Shown: positions 7,371-18,319 of the stretch, piece by piece | How the letters are laid out: every line of letters begins with the position of its first letter | Numbering within the stretch: position 1 is the first letter of the stretch | Assembly (NCBI RefSeq): GCF_003337235.1 | Contig: NZ_QPJC01000012.1 | Location: 98,743-162,742 of the forward strand | Direction of reading: 5' to 3' | Length of the DNA: 64,000 nucleotides | DNA from: Halopolyspora algeriensis | GTDB lineage: Bacteria > Actinomycetota > Actinomycetes > Mycobacteriales > Pseudonocardiaceae | Translations under genes and position numbers: made by a program | The notes under the pieces: generated by a model | Seen by the model: only the letters and a program-made list of their open reading frames with translations | Databases searched by the model: none | What the model was told of the DNA's origin: nothing

Positions 7371-8261
7371 GTGGAACTCAGACACCTGCGGTACTTCGTG
7401 ACGATCGCGGAGGAGCAGAACCTCACGCGCGCAGCCGAGCGCCTGCACATCGCACAGCCACCACTGAGCGTCCAGCTCCGCAAGCTCGAATCCGAGCTGG
7501 GCGTCGCACTCGTGCAGCGCAACGCCCGCGGCATTCAACTCACCGAGGCCGGGCGGCTTCTGCTGGAGGAAGCGCGGCGGATTCTGCACGACGTCGAGCA
7601 GGCCGAACGAATGACCCGGGAAGCAGGCAGCGGGCTCGTCGGGCGGCTCGCCCTGGGATTCATCCCGTCGGCCTCCCCCCTCGTGCTCCCACCGATCCTG
7701 CGGCAGTTCAAGGCGGAATACCCGGACGTCTCCCTGCACCTGCAGGAAATGCGGCCGGACGAGATCGTCGAACGGCTGCACGACCGCCGGGTCGACGCCG
7801 GGTTCTTCTACCTTCCGTTCGACGACCCCTCGCTGCGCATGCGCTGCGTGGCCGAGGACTCGCTGGTGTTGGCCCTGCCCGCCACACATCCGCTGGCGAA
7901 CCGCTCGGAAGTACCCCTGTCCGCGGTCGCCGACGAGCCGTTCATCCTGCCCGCCCGGCACGGCAACATGCCCGGCCTGTACGCGATCGTGACCGAGGAG
8001 TGCGAACGGGCGGGCTTCACCCCGCGCGCCGTGCAGCGCGACGTCTGGCTCATGCAGACGATCATCGGCCTGGTGGCGGGCGGAATCGGCATCGCCGTGG
8101 TGCCGGCCTCGGCACAGCAGCTTCCCCGGGCCGGGGCCACCTTCCTGCCGCTGACCGACGTCACCGCGAAGGCGCAGACGGCGATGGCCTGGCGCCACGG
8201 CACCGAGTCGCCCGTGCTGCGCTCGTTCCTCGACATCGCCGCGCAGAACGCGACCGCCTGA
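7371..8261 (+). CDS. LysR-family transcriptional regulator
   Basis: 296 residues. The winged helix-turn-helix is at the N-terminus (E-L-R-H-L-R-Y-F-V-T-I-A-E-E-Q-N-L-T and A-A-E-R-L-H-I-A-Q-P-P-L-S-V-Q). A LysR substrate domain starts near residue 90 (L-A-L-G-F-I-P-S-A). The GTG at 7371 has GGGGGACGGAG just upstream. Divergent from the aromatic-acid-type transporter, which it probably controls; the effector would be the transported acid or a metabolite. BenM/CatM-like subgroup from the overall look, not certain. Confidence 0.9.
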   Translation: MELRHLRYFVTIAEEQNLTRAAERLHIAQPPLSVQLRKLESELGVALVQRNARGIQLTEAGRLLLEEARRILHDVEQAERMTREAGSGLVGRLALGFIPSASPLVLPPILRQFKAEYPDVSLHLQEMRPDEIVERLHDRRVDAGFFYLPFDDPSLRMRCVAEDSLVLALPATHPLANRSEVPLSAVADEPFILPARHGNMPGLYAIVTEECERAGFTPRAVQRDVWLMQTIIGLVAGGIGIAVVPASAQQLPRAGATFLPLTDVTAKAQTAMAWRHGTESPVLRSFLDIAAQNATA

Positions 8262-8477
8262 GATGCCGACTGAAGCAACCCCTGCGCAGACCCTTGGAGC
8301 ACTCCTTGGTGACCGCGCGGATCGGGTGCGGCCGACCGGCTGTGTGCGGTCGTTTCGGCAAGCGGCGTCAGCCGCTTCCTTGTCACGTATGCAGCCGGCA
8401 CCGCCGCGGGTTCTCCGGCACAGCCTCGCGAGGACAGTCGGCACGTGGTGTAGGTGGCTACTCGAGGTGCCGGCTCC

Positions 8478-8537
8478 CGCAGCGAGGCGCAGCCGGAGGT
8501 TCCGCCACCCGCACCGCCACGCAAGCCGATCCGCACA
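8478..8537. repeat. Dispersed repeat, copy 1 (280-base intergenic region)
   Basis: The region 8262-8541 between the LysR gene and the nucleoside hydrolase holds no gene. From about 8478 it contains GCAGCGAGGCG..CCGGAGGTTCCGCCACCCGCA and onward similarity, matched in inverted orientation at 59997-60047. About 50-60 bases align with few differences. A short hairpin (AAGCGGC GTCA GCCGCTT) lies near 8360. The repeat looks like a dispersed intergenic element of the genome rather than an insertion sequence. Confidence 0.6.
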
Positions 8538-8541
8538 CCCT

Positions 8542-9477
8542 TCACCCGAGCGGGTCCGCGACCCGGGTGTAGGCGTCGGTGAGCAGATCCCAGAAAGCCT
8601 CGTGACGCAGTCCGGTGGCCACCAGGGTGTTGTGCGGTCCGGAGTCGCCGGTGAAGTCGGTGACCGTCATCCCCGAGGTGAACCTGCCGTGCGTTTCCAC
8701 GTCGACCCGGGCGGTCACCGTGGTGATCAGGCCCGGGTCGATGACGTAGGCGACCGCGCACGCGTCGTGGATCGGCGGGCCGTCCCCTTCCCGGTACTGC
8801 ACCGCTTCCCCGTAGAAGTCCAGGCACGGGCTCAGCAGCTCCCGTTCGAACCGTCCGAGCCCGGCGAACCGGGAACGCACCGCGGCCGTGGCCCTGGCCT
8901 GCAGAGTCAGGTCCAGTCCGACCATCACCGGCTGCCACGGTGCGCTGAAGACCGCGGCCGCCGCCTCCGGGTCGGCGGCGATGTTGAACTCGGCGGCCGG
9001 GGTGTTGTTCCCGCGCGTGTACGAGCCGCCCATGATGACGAGCTCCTTCGCCCACTGCGTGATGCGCGGTTCCTTGCGCAGCGCCAGGGCGATGTTCGTC
9101 AGTGGACCCACGGCGGTCAGGCTGATCTCTCCGGGAGAGGCGGCCAGCGTGTCGATGATGAATTCCACCGCGTGCCTGTCCAGCGGTTTTCCCGCGGCGG
9201 CCGGCAGGAGCACGTTGCCGAGCCCGTTGGGGCCGTGCACGTCCGAGGCCTCGCGCGGGGCACGGAGCAGGGGACGGTCCGCGCCCCGTGCGACCGGCAC
9301 GTCCATCCCGTAGAACTCGGACAGGCACAGCGCGTTGCCGGTGGTGTGCTCCAAGCCCACATTGCCGCCGACGCTGGTCAGCCCGACGACCTCCACCTCG
9401 GGACTGCCGTGCGCGAGCGCGATGGCCAGGGCATCGTCGATGCCGGGGTCACAGTCGATCAGGATCTTCTTGGACAC
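8542..9477 (-). CDS. Nucleoside hydrolase (IUNH family)
   Basis: 311 residues, close to the family norm. It hydrolyses the N-glycosidic bond of ribonucleosides to base and ribose in salvage. The N-terminal I-D-C-D-P-G-I-D-D-A-L-A is the calcium-binding aspartate cluster; L-V-I-M-G-G-S and A-E-F-N-I-A-A-D-P-E-A follow in the middle, and P-I-H-D-A-C-A-V-A supplies the C-terminal Asp. The GTG at 9477 is preceded by GGAGAGCGGC; a longer reading lacks a ribosome-binding site. No neighbouring nucleoside transporter, and substrate preference cannot be read. Confidence 0.9.
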   Translation of the reverse strand: MSKKILIDCDPGIDDALAIALAHGSPEVEVVGLTSVGGNVGLEHTTGNALCLSEFYGMDVPVARGADRPLLRAPREASDVHGPNGLGNVLLPAAAGKPLDRHAVEFIIDTLAASPGEISLTAVGPLTNIALALRKEPRITQWAKELVIMGGSYTRGNNTPAAEFNIAADPEAAAAVFSAPWQPVMVGLDLTLQARATAAVRSRFAGLGRFERELLSPCLDFYGEAVQYREGDGPPIHDACAVAYVIDPGLITTVTARVDVETHGRFTSGMTVTDFTGDSGPHNTLVATGLRHEAFWDLLTDAYTRVADPLG

Positions 9478-9591
9478 GCCGCTCTCCGCCTTGGTCCTTT
9501 GCGCTGTCCTCGGTTTTCGCAACCACCACCGAACCCCGCCGGGCACGGGGAGATGGTTTCCCGCAGCTTGCCGCCCCGATGTGGTCGGGCA

Positions 9592-10353
9592 CTACGCCTG
9601 CACGGCGTCGGCGATGGATCTCGCCTCGCGAGCCCCGGATTCGAGAGCTTTGCAGCAGTGCACGATCCACTCCCCCACACGTTCCGGCTCTCCGGAGGCG
9701 AATCCCTCGGCGGCTGCCACGTACTCGTCCTGCCGCCGGAAGTGGGCGACCTCCGGCACCACGAGCCCCTTCGGGTCCAGCCCGCTGCCGATCACGCTCA
9801 GCCGGGACGCCGCACGCGCCACCACCCCGTCGACCTCGCCGAAAGGAGCGAGTGCGAGCAGCTCGCCGTGCACGACCGCGGCCTGCACCGGCCCCGGAAC
9901 CACCCCTTGCGACTTCCCGCCCGTCTCGACGACGAGCCGGGAGAGCAGGTCCAGCCGCGTGGAGACCTCGTCGGAGGCACGGGGACGGCCGAGCCGCTCC
10001 TGCTCGTGTTCGGCGACGAGGTCGGCCGCCGCCAGCACGTGCAGGCGGGCCAGCGCCTGCAGCGGCGCGCGCTGCCAGGTCGGCAGCAGCGGCCCGACCG
10101 CCTCGGCGATCCGCAGCGACCCGGCGAGCAGCGGGTCGCTGACCTCGCCACCCTCCGGAATCTCCGCCGCGCCCCCGGCGACGGCGGCCGAGGCACGGGC
10201 CGCACGGACCGAGGCCTCGGCGGCGGTCGTCGGCCAGCCACGCCGGTTGGCCGGATGCTCGTGCACCTCGTCGATCGCCGCACGGGCGGACGTGACGGCC
10301 TCGGACACACCGGGCAGTTCCATGAGCGGGCGTAGCGACTCCTGGGCATTCAC
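9592..10353 (-). CDS. Fic-fold-like protein with degenerate catalytic motif
   Basis: 253 residues, probably cytoplasmic and all-helical. Residues ~42-60 (T-T-A-A-E-A-S-V-R-A-A-R-A-S-A-A) resemble the Fic N-terminal helix, and residues 169-181 (A-P-F-G-E-V-D-G-V-V-A-R-A) sit where the Fic motif HPFx(D/E)GNGRxxR would be, with the catalytic His replaced by Ala and the GNGR loop lost. This alignment is by eye. Similar proteins near acs are, to my recollection, often loosely called oxidoreductases. The GTG at 10353 is chosen to give M-N-A-Q-E-S; an ATG at 10323 is possible. Function unknown; divergent from acs. Confidence 0.65.
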   Translation of the reverse strand: MNAQESLRPLMELPGVSEAVTSARAAIDEVHEHPANRRGWPTTAAEASVRAARASAAVAGGAAEIPEGGEVSDPLLAGSLRIAEAVGPLLPTWQRAPLQALARLHVLAAADLVAEHEQERLGRPRASDEVSTRLDLLSRLVVETGGKSQGVVPGPVQAAVVHGELLALAPFGEVDGVVARAASRLSVIGSGLDPKGLVVPEVAHFRRQDEYVAAAEGFASGEPERVGEWIVHCCKALESGAREARSIADAVQA

Positions 10354-10452
10354 GTCCCTGACGCTACCGGCCGCCCATCCCGGCTCGTCCGGCCGAGTGG
10401 GCACCCTGCACAGTGCTGCGACATACGTCACTATTTCGTTCGCTCCGCGGCG

Positions 10453-10469
10453 CGTGATTCGGCGAATCA
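10453..10469. promoter_or_regulatory. Inverted repeat upstream of acs
   Basis: GTGATTC-GGC-GAATCAC, a perfect 7-bp inverted repeat in the 238-base divergent region between the Fic-like gene and acs. It could be an operator for acs or the divergent gene. No regulator gene is adjacent; Crp sites usually have longer spacing, so I do not assign it. Confidence 0.35.
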
Positions 10470-10591
10470 CCCTGCTGACCAGGAGGTCGAATCGATCCAC
10501 ACCTTGGGAGCCGTCCCTGTCGCAGTGAGCAGAATCGCACTACGGTTTCACTCAACACAGCCGTCCACCAGCAGCCACGGAGGTCTCAGCG

Positions 10592-12577
<1,986 letters not shown>

Positions 12578-12584
12578 ACGAGAT

Positions 12585-12617
12585 CACCGCGGGGTGCCCG
12601 GCGGGCACCCCGCGGTG
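12585..12617 (+). terminator. Hairpin terminator after acs
   Basis: CACCGCGGGGTGCCC pairs perfectly over 15 bases with GGGCACCCCGCGGTG across a 3-base loop, starting 8 bases after the acs stop. No T-run. Confidence 0.85.
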
Positions 12618-12831
12618 GCCCGCCAATGCTGTGACCGGGGCTCCTCGGCCTCTGCCCGGCTCGTCGACACACAGCGTGTCCCAGCGGTCGCCGATCGTTC
12701 CGCGGTGAGTATTCACACCTCTTTTGTCGCCGGGAGACCGGCAGCGTGGGTGTTAGGCTGCTGCAGCAGGGTGAGCCGGGAAGACTGGTCGGCGTCCGCA
12801 GTACTTGCTGGCCACAGGCAGGAGCCGTGCA

Positions 12832-14067
12832 TTGTCAGAGTCCTCCCCCAACACGCCCGAATCCGGTGACTCCGGCGCGAACACGCGAGACTTCAACCTG
12901 GCGGAGTTCCTGCGCAACGAGACCGTTGGCGGGATCGCGCTGGTGTTCGCCACCGCCGTGGCACTGATTCTCGCCAACACGCCGGCGTCCCCGCTCTACA
13001 ATGCCGTCCGCGACTTCCACATCGGCCCGGACTTCCTGCATCTCAACCTGAGCGTGGGCGACTGGGCCAAGGACGGCCTGCTGGCGATCTTCTTCTTCGT
13101 GGCCGGGCTCGAGCTCAAGCGGGAGCTGGTCGTCGGGGAGCTCGCCGACCGCAAGAGAGCGACCCTTCCGGTCGTGGCCGCCCTCGGCGGGATGATCGTT
13201 CCCGCCGTCCTCGCCTACTCGGTCGCGCACGGCGCCCCGGGAGCCGCCCAGGCATGGGCCATTCCGGTCGCCACCGACATCGCCTTCGCGCTCGGCATCC
13301 TGTCCCTGACCGGCTCGTCGATCCCCAGTACCGCGAGAGTCTTCCTGCTCAGTCTCGCCGTCGTCGACGATCTCGGTGCGATCATCGTCATCGCGGTGCT
13401 GTTCACCAGCGGCCTGAACATGCTCGCCCTGCTGGCCGCGGTCGTGCTCTGTGCCGGCTACTGGTACGCCCAGCACAAGCGCATCACCACCCCGTTCCTC
13501 TACGTGCCGCTCGCGCTGGCGGTCTGGGTGGCGGTGCACAGCAGCGGGGTCCACGCGACCGTCGCCGGGGTGGCCCTGGGCCTGCTGACCCGGGTGCGCT
13601 GCGACCCCGGCGAACGCGCCTCCCCCTCGGAACGCCTGGAGCACCGGCTGCAGCCGTGGTCGGCCGGGCTCGTCGTGCCGGTGTTCGCCCTGTTCGCAGC
13701 CGGGGTGCCGATCGGGGCGGAAGCGCTGAGCGAACTCTTCCAGGACCGCATCGCGATCAGCGTGATCGTGGGCCTGGTACTCGGCAAGGTCCTCGGGATC
13801 TTCGGTGCCTCGTTCCTGGCGGTCAAGCTCGGCTTCGGCTCCCCTCCGCAGGGAGTGCGCTGGCCCGATATCGCCGCCCTCGGAATGCTGGGCGGTATCG
13901 GGTTCACCGTCAGCCTGCTGATCGCCGAACTCTCCCTGCCCGAGGAAGCCGCCGAGATCGCCAAGGCGGCGGTACTGATCGCGTCGCTGATCGCGTCGCT
14001 GGTCGCCGTGCTGATGTTGCTGGTGCGGGGCCGCAGGCACAGGCAAGCCGGCACCGCGGACCTGTAG
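12832..14067 (+). CDS. nhaA: Na+/H+ antiporter NhaA
   Basis: 411 residues, 11-12 transmembrane helices. It exports Na+ (or Li+) in exchange for protons for pH and salt homeostasis. The family motifs V-A-T-D-I-A-F-A-L-G and V-V-D-D-L-G-A-I-I-V-I contain the ion-binding aspartates, and G-I-G-F-T-V-S-L-L-I lies near the end. The start is taken at the TTG at 12832 because GGAG lies seven bases upstream; another TTG lies at 12805. This gene interrupts the order seen in M. tuberculosis between acs and the DUF1469 gene, which fits a halotolerant or pH-challenged lifestyle. Confidence 0.93.
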   Translation: MSESSPNTPESGDSGANTRDFNLAEFLRNETVGGIALVFATAVALILANTPASPLYNAVRDFHIGPDFLHLNLSVGDWAKDGLLAIFFFVAGLELKRELVVGELADRKRATLPVVAALGGMIVPAVLAYSVAHGAPGAAQAWAIPVATDIAFALGILSLTGSSIPSTARVFLLSLAVVDDLGAIIVIAVLFTSGLNMLALLAAVVLCAGYWYAQHKRITTPFLYVPLALAVWVAVHSSGVHATVAGVALGLLTRVRCDPGERASPSERLEHRLQPWSAGLVVPVFALFAAGVPIGAEALSELFQDRIAISVIVGLVLGKVLGIFGASFLAVKLGFGSPPQGVRWPDIAALGMLGGIGFTVSLLIAELSLPEEAAEIAKAAVLIASLIASLVAVLMLLVRGRRHRQAGTADL

Positions 14068-14166
14068 TGACGTACGGGCGGGGCTCTTCCCCCGGTGGAG
14101 TCCCGCCCGCAGACTTCCTCCGCGAGTCACTGGGTCGCGAATGCACACACGTGGCACGATGTTGCT

Positions 14167-14694
14167 GTGAACGAGCCTGCAGACAGCACCCGAGCGAGCA
14201 ACAACGGCAACCGTGACGGCGCCGCGCCCGGCACGGCCGGGGGATCGTCCGCCACCTCCATCCCGCTGTCCGAAGAGGGCACGGGTGCGGGCAGCGAGCA
14301 GTCGATCGGGACCCTCGCCAAGGACGCCACGACGCACCTGTCCACACTGGTCCGTGCCGAGCTGGAACTGGCCAAGGCCGAGCTCGCCGGGGAGGTGCGC
14401 AAGGGCGTCAAAGGCAGCGTCTACTTCGTCCTCGCGCTGACCGTGCTCGCGTTCAGCACGTTCTTCCTGTTCTTCACCCTCGCCGAAGGGCTGGCGCAAC
14501 TGGGCCTGTGGCGATGGGCGGCCTTCGGCATCGTCTTCCTGGTGATGCTGCTGACCGCGGGAGTGCTCGGTTTCCTCGGCTACCGGCGCGTGCGCAAGAT
14601 CCGGGCACCGGAACGCACCATCGCCTCCCTGAAGGACACCAAGCAGCTCACGCACCGGCACAGCCAGGAGCCCGCCAGGGGCGAAACACGGTAA
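14167..14694 (+). CDS. DUF1469 / phage-holin-superfamily membrane protein
   Basis: 175 residues. A disordered Ser/Gly/Ala-rich N-terminus (~1-45) precedes an amphipathic helix (L-V-R-A-E-L-E-L-A-K-A-E-L) and two transmembrane helices (~88-110 and ~120-142). This is the Actinobacterial holin-superfamily (Pfam Phage_holin_3_6 / DUF1469) layout, and position matches M. tuberculosis Rv3669. Despite the name, there is no phage context. GTG at 14167 chosen for the N-E-P-A-D-S N-terminus; the ribosome-binding site is weak. It converges on marP with a 12-base gap. Confidence 0.85.
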   Translation: MNEPADSTRASNNGNRDGAAPGTAGGSSATSIPLSEEGTGAGSEQSIGTLAKDATTHLSTLVRAELELAKAELAGEVRKGVKGSVYFVLALTVLAFSTFFLFFTLAEGLAQLGLWRWAAFGIVFLVMLLTAGVLGFLGYRRVRKIRAPERTIASLKDTKQLTHRHSQEPARGETR

Positions 14695-14706
14695 CCACCG
14701 GAGACG

Positions 14707-15891
14707 TCAGTTCGTGCACCGGCCGGTCGCGACGGGCTCGGTCAACGTCGGTGCTGCCGCCACCTCGTCGGCAACCTGCTGGGCCGTCAGGGCGAAGCCC
14801 GTGTCGGGGTCGTCCACGGCAGCGCCGAACACGACGCCCACGACATCGCCCTCCGGGTTGATCAGCGGCCCTCCCGAATTGCCGCTCTGCACCTTCGCGC
14901 GCACCGTGTAGACGTCGCGGAGCACCGTGCTGTCCCCGTAGATGTCGGGGCCTCGGAGGTTGATCCGCTCGCGGACACGTCCCGCCGACGCCGTGTAGGG
15001 ACCGTCCAGGGGATAGCCGAGGGCGATCACGCTCTGACCGGAGTTCGCCGGCTGCCGGATGAAGTCCATCGCCTCGGCATCCAGCGCGGGCACCGACAGC
15101 ACGGCAACGTCCTCACGCGGATCGAACAGCACCACCTCGGCCGCGAGCCGGTCGGACCCGGTCTCGATGAACACCTCCTCGGTGCCTGCCACCACGTGCG
15201 CATTCGTCATGATCCGGTCCGGGGCGATGACGAAACCGCTCCCTTCCAGCGCACGGCCACAGTCGGGAGCCCGGCCACGGATTTTCACGACACTGGACCG
15301 CACCTCGCGCACGATCTCGCTGTGCGCCAGCGCGGGATTCGGGGGGGAGATCCGGGCGACAGGTGTCTGCGAGAACGGCGCCAGCGTCTCCGGGAAACCG
15401 GCCACGCCGAGCATCTCGCGCAGCTCGTCGGGCAGGCTCCTGGCCGCCGCGGGCATCATCGAATCGACCGTACTCAGCACCTTGGACCTGCTGAGCGCCG
15501 AGGCCAGTCCCGGTGCCGCCGAGGCGGAGGTGAACGGCAGCGCCACCAGCCACGCCACAACGAACACCGCAACTCCCTGCAGCAGCGCACCCAGAACGTT
15601 GTCGACACCGGTCAGCTTGGTGGAGGTGATGCGGTCCCGGAGCTCACGGCCCGCCCACATGCCCAGGGCCTCGCCGAGCGAGACCAGGAGCACCACGATG
15701 CCGACCCCGACACCGATCTTGGCGAGGTCGTTGTCGAGCCGATCGAGCAGCAGGGGAGCCACCTTGAGCCCGACCACGGCTCCGGATATCACTCCGACGA
15801 GTGAGAACAGAGCGCTGACCATGCCGTTGCGTGCTCCCGACACCCCGGCAAGCAGTGCCAGCAGCACCACCAGCAGGTCGACCCAGTTCAC
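14707..15891 (-). CDS. marP: Membrane-anchored S1C serine protease MarP
   Basis: 394 residues, close to M. tuberculosis MarP (Rv3671c). Four transmembrane helices occupy the CvpA-like N-terminus (~4-125), followed by an extracytoplasmic trypsin-fold protease. The triad is visible: His in T-N-A-H-V-V-A (~229), Asp in R-E-D-V-A-V-L (~258) and Ser in S-G-N-S-G-G-P-L (~338). MarP is required for acid and oxidative-stress resistance in mycobacteria. GTG at 15891 follows an AGG-rich site. It is the last gene of the minus-strand nth-tlpA-NUDIX-marP run. Confidence 0.95.
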   Translation of the reverse strand: MNWVDLLVVLLALLAGVSGARNGMVSALFSLVGVISGAVVGLKVAPLLLDRLDNDLAKIGVGVGIVVLLVSLGEALGMWAGRELRDRITSTKLTGVDNVLGALLQGVAVFVVAWLVALPFTSASAAPGLASALSRSKVLSTVDSMMPAAARSLPDELREMLGVAGFPETLAPFSQTPVARISPPNPALAHSEIVREVRSSVVKIRGRAPDCGRALEGSGFVIAPDRIMTNAHVVAGTEEVFIETGSDRLAAEVVLFDPREDVAVLSVPALDAEAMDFIRQPANSGQSVIALGYPLDGPYTASAGRVRERINLRGPDIYGDSTVLRDVYTVRAKVQSGNSGGPLINPEGDVVGVVFGAAVDDPDTGFALTAQQVADEVAAAPTLTEPVATGRCTN

Positions 15892-15956
15892 CCTGTCACC
15901 TCACTCGCGCGCACCGGAATCATGGACTCGTTCGAAACGGTCCGGGGACAACCGCA

Positions 15957-16682
15957 TCAACGGCCGAATCCGACATCGTCGGCCTCTTCTGCGGCCCGCC
16001 ACGCCTCGTCCAGACCGCGGATGTCCCGGCGGTTCCAGTTTCGCGACCATCCTGCGAGGTCCAGCACTCCCGACAACAGCCCCCCGGTGAATCCCCAGAC
16101 CAGCATCCCGGGCACCAGGAAGGCGGGAGTTTTGTGGCCGTTGTTCAGGGACACGTGAATCCGGTTCGCGGGATCGGCCAGCCAGGAGATCGGCACCCTG
16201 GCCACGGCCGCGGTCTCGGCGGGATCCACCGGTGCCACCGGCGAGGGCTCCCGCCAGTACGCCAGCACGGGGATGACCCGGAAACCACTGTGAGGGACGT
16301 ACAGTTCGGGCAGAGTGGCGACCGGGTGAATCCCCGACGGCAGCACCCCCACCTCCTCCACCGCTTCGCGCAGTGCCGCATCCACCGCATCGCGGTCCTG
16401 AGCATCGACTGCGCCGCCGGGAAAGGCCACCTGCCCGGGGTGCGAACTGAGCTCATCGGCCCGGCGGAGCAGCAGCACATCCGGCTCGGCGGCACCACCG
16501 TCACCCGAGGAGCCCTGACCGAACAGGATCAGCACCGCGGCTTTCCGGGCGCCGTCCGGAGGTGAGGTGTGGGCCCTGCCGAAGTGCTCGATGTCGATGT
16601 CGGCGGTGCGTTCGACCAGCGGGCGCAGCCACTCGGGAAGAGCGGCCACATCGACCAGCGGCCCGGGGATGTGCCGGTTCAT
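15957..16682 (-). CDS. NUDIX hydrolase, CoA-pyrophosphatase type
   Basis: 241 residues. The CoA-hydrolase signature L-L-L-R-R-A-D-E-L-S-S-H-P-G-Q-V-A-F-P-G is directly followed by a Nudix box with R-E-A-V-E-E-V-G, the glutamates that bind Mg2+. It would hydrolyse the pyrophosphate of CoA or a derivative. ATG at 16682 has GGGAGG upstream and overlaps the stop of the thioredoxin gene as ATGA. Equivalent of Rv3672c in the same position. Cytoplasmic; C-terminal region carries the usual G-F-T-G-G-L-L-S motif. Confidence 0.92.
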   Translation of the reverse strand: MNRHIPGPLVDVAALPEWLRPLVERTADIDIEHFGRAHTSPPDGARKAAVLILFGQGSSGDGGAAEPDVLLLRRADELSSHPGQVAFPGGAVDAQDRDAVDAALREAVEEVGVLPSGIHPVATLPELYVPHSGFRVIPVLAYWREPSPVAPVDPAETAAVARVPISWLADPANRIHVSLNNGHKTPAFLVPGMLVWGFTGGLLSGVLDLAGWSRNWNRRDIRGLDEAWRAAEEADDVGFGR

Positions 16683-17350
16683 CGGGCACCTCCCAGGACA
16701 CGCTGCACAGCTGCCCGTACCTCGTCCGGCGACTCGAACACCTCCGGATTCAAGCGGTGCACCCGCCCGGAGGGGGTGACCACATAGCTGGCGGGAAGGG
16801 CGCTCGGCACCTGCAGAGCTGCCGAGATCCGGCGGTTCCGATCGTGCACCGACGGGAAGGTGACTCCCAGCCTGTCGAGCAGTTCGAGCCCGTCGGCCTG
16901 CTCGCTCTTCACCTGAAGCCCCAGGACCCGTACGGACCCCGGCTGCTGCGAGTACTCCTGCAGGACGGGCAGCTCCTTGCGGCACGGGGGGCACCAGGTC
17001 GCCCACACGTTGATCAGGGTGGCGCGCCCGGCCGTGGCCTTTCCGACATCGACGGTCGAACCATCCGCCAGGCACGTGCCGGTGGCTCCGGCGAGCTGTG
17101 CGGGAGCGGGCCGGTCACCCCCGGTGGGACACGCCGCCAGGTCCGCTCGTGCACGCAACTCGGCCAAGCGCTCGGGCCCGGCCACCTGCCGTTCCGGCGC
17201 GGATGCGGGCGGGGTCCCGGCTTCGGCCGTATCCCGCTGGGCATCCCGGGGCCACAGCGCGACGGCGGCCAGCACGGCCAGCACGACCACCACGATCGTC
17301 CAGCGGATCTCGTTGCGGAACTCGCCGGCGAAGGCGACGAAACGGTTCAT
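16679..17350 (-). CDS. TlpA-like membrane-anchored thioredoxin
   Basis: 223 residues. One N-terminal transmembrane anchor at ~16-33 ([17 protein letters not shown]), a linker, then a thioredoxin fold with [10 protein letters not shown] as active site (CxxC) and the cis-Pro loop L-P-A-S-Y-V-V-T. It faces outside and reduces or isomerises disulfides of exported proteins. An extra Cys pair (A-A-C-P-T-G, G-T-C-L) lies before the fold. ATG at 17350 overlaps the nth stop (ATGA). Equivalent of Rv3673c. Confidence 0.92.
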   Translation of the reverse strand: MNRFVAFAGEFRNEIRWTIVVVVLAVLAAVALWPRDAQRDTAEAGTPPASAPERQVAGPERLAELRARADLAACPTGGDRPAPAQLAGATGTCLADGSTVDVGKATAGRATLINVWATWCPPCRKELPVLQEYSQQPGSVRVLGLQVKSEQADGLELLDRLGVTFPSVHDRNRRISAALQVPSALPASYVVTPSGRVHRLNPEVFESPDEVRAAVQRVLGGAR

Positions 17351-18204
17351 TGCGCGGGGTCCTTCGACGCGGCCTGCTGCACGGTCCTCTGCGGGACCTC
17401 GCCCGCGACACCGGCCAGCTCGAGCAGCCACGGGGCCTCCGGACCCCGAACGAGTTCGGCGGCGGCGTTCGGATCCGTCGGCCCGGCTCCGAACGAGGGG
17501 CAGTCCCGTGCGAGCGGGCAGGCCCCGCACGCGGGCTTGCGCGCGTGGCACACGCGGCGCCCGTGGAAGATCACCCTGTGGGACAGCATCGTCCACTCTT
17601 TGCGCGGGATGAGATCGCCCACAGCGTGCTCGACCTTGACCGGGTCCTGCTGGGCCGTCCAGCCCCACCGCCGAACCACCCGGCCGAAATGCGTGTCCAC
17701 TGTGATACCGGGCACGTCGAAGGCGTTGCCGAGGATGACGTTGGCCGTCTTGCGGCCGATGCCGGGCAGCTTGACCAGCTCGTCCTGCCGCGCGGGTACC
17801 TCACCGCCATGACGCTCCAGCAATGCCGCGCCCAACCCCATCAGCGAGGAGGCCTTGTTCCGGTAGAACCCCGTGGGCCGGATCAGCTCCTCCAGTTCGG
17901 CACGGTCGGCGCCGGCATAGTCCTCCGCCGTCGCATAACGCGCGAACAGCTTCGGTGTGACCTCGTTGACCCGCTTGTCGGTGCATTGCGCGGACAGGAT
18001 CGTGGCCACGGCCAGTTGCAGTGGTGTGGTGAAATCCAGCTCGCAGTGCGCGTCGGGGTAGGCTTGGGCCAGGGAGCGCATCATCCGGCGGGCACGGCGT
18101 ACGAGCCCGAGCCTGGTCTTCTCGGGTCCGGGATTGCTTCCCTCTCCGGAGTTCCCGGTCGCTGCGGACTTCCCGGTGGGACTCACTCGCGCTCGATCGG
18201 ACAC
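17347..18204 (-). CDS. nth: Endonuclease III (base-excision DNA glycosylase/AP lyase)
   Basis: 285 residues. It removes oxidised pyrimidines and cleaves the abasic site. The helix-hairpin-helix [14 protein letters not shown] is followed by the catalytic Asp in V-D-T-H-F-G-R-V; the catalytic Lys lies in S-A-Q-C-T-D-K-R-V. Four cysteines (V-C-H..A-C-G-A-C-P..D-C-P, spacing CX6CX2CX5C) bind the 4Fe-4S cluster. The N-terminal ~30 residues are a disordered extension. GTG at 18204. First gene of the nth-tlpA-NUDIX run, all coupled by ATGA overlaps. Confidence 0.95.
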   Translation of the reverse strand: MSDRARVSPTGKSAATGNSGEGSNPGPEKTRLGLVRRARRMMRSLAQAYPDAHCELDFTTPLQLAVATILSAQCTDKRVNEVTPKLFARYATAEDYAGADRAELEELIRPTGFYRNKASSLMGLGAALLERHGGEVPARQDELVKLPGIGRKTANVILGNAFDVPGITVDTHFGRVVRRWGWTAQQDPVKVEHAVGDLIPRKEWTMLSHRVIFHGRRVCHARKPACGACPLARDCPSFGAGPTDPNAAAELVRGPEAPWLLELAGVAGEVPQRTVQQAASKDPAQ

Positions 18205-18319
18205 CCCACTAGCCTACGGATCCAGTCGGCACGAAAGTGCGACCCACCCTGCCCGCGCAAACCGACCAACGCCCCCCGGTTGCAGCCCCCGTGAAGGCAT
18301 AAGCGAGGATCTAACCATC

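Noticed and set aside
14167-14694. Phage origin for the holin-superfamily protein
   Set aside because: The family name is misleading; it is a conserved chromosomal membrane protein in synteny with Rv3669 and no phage gene is nearby.
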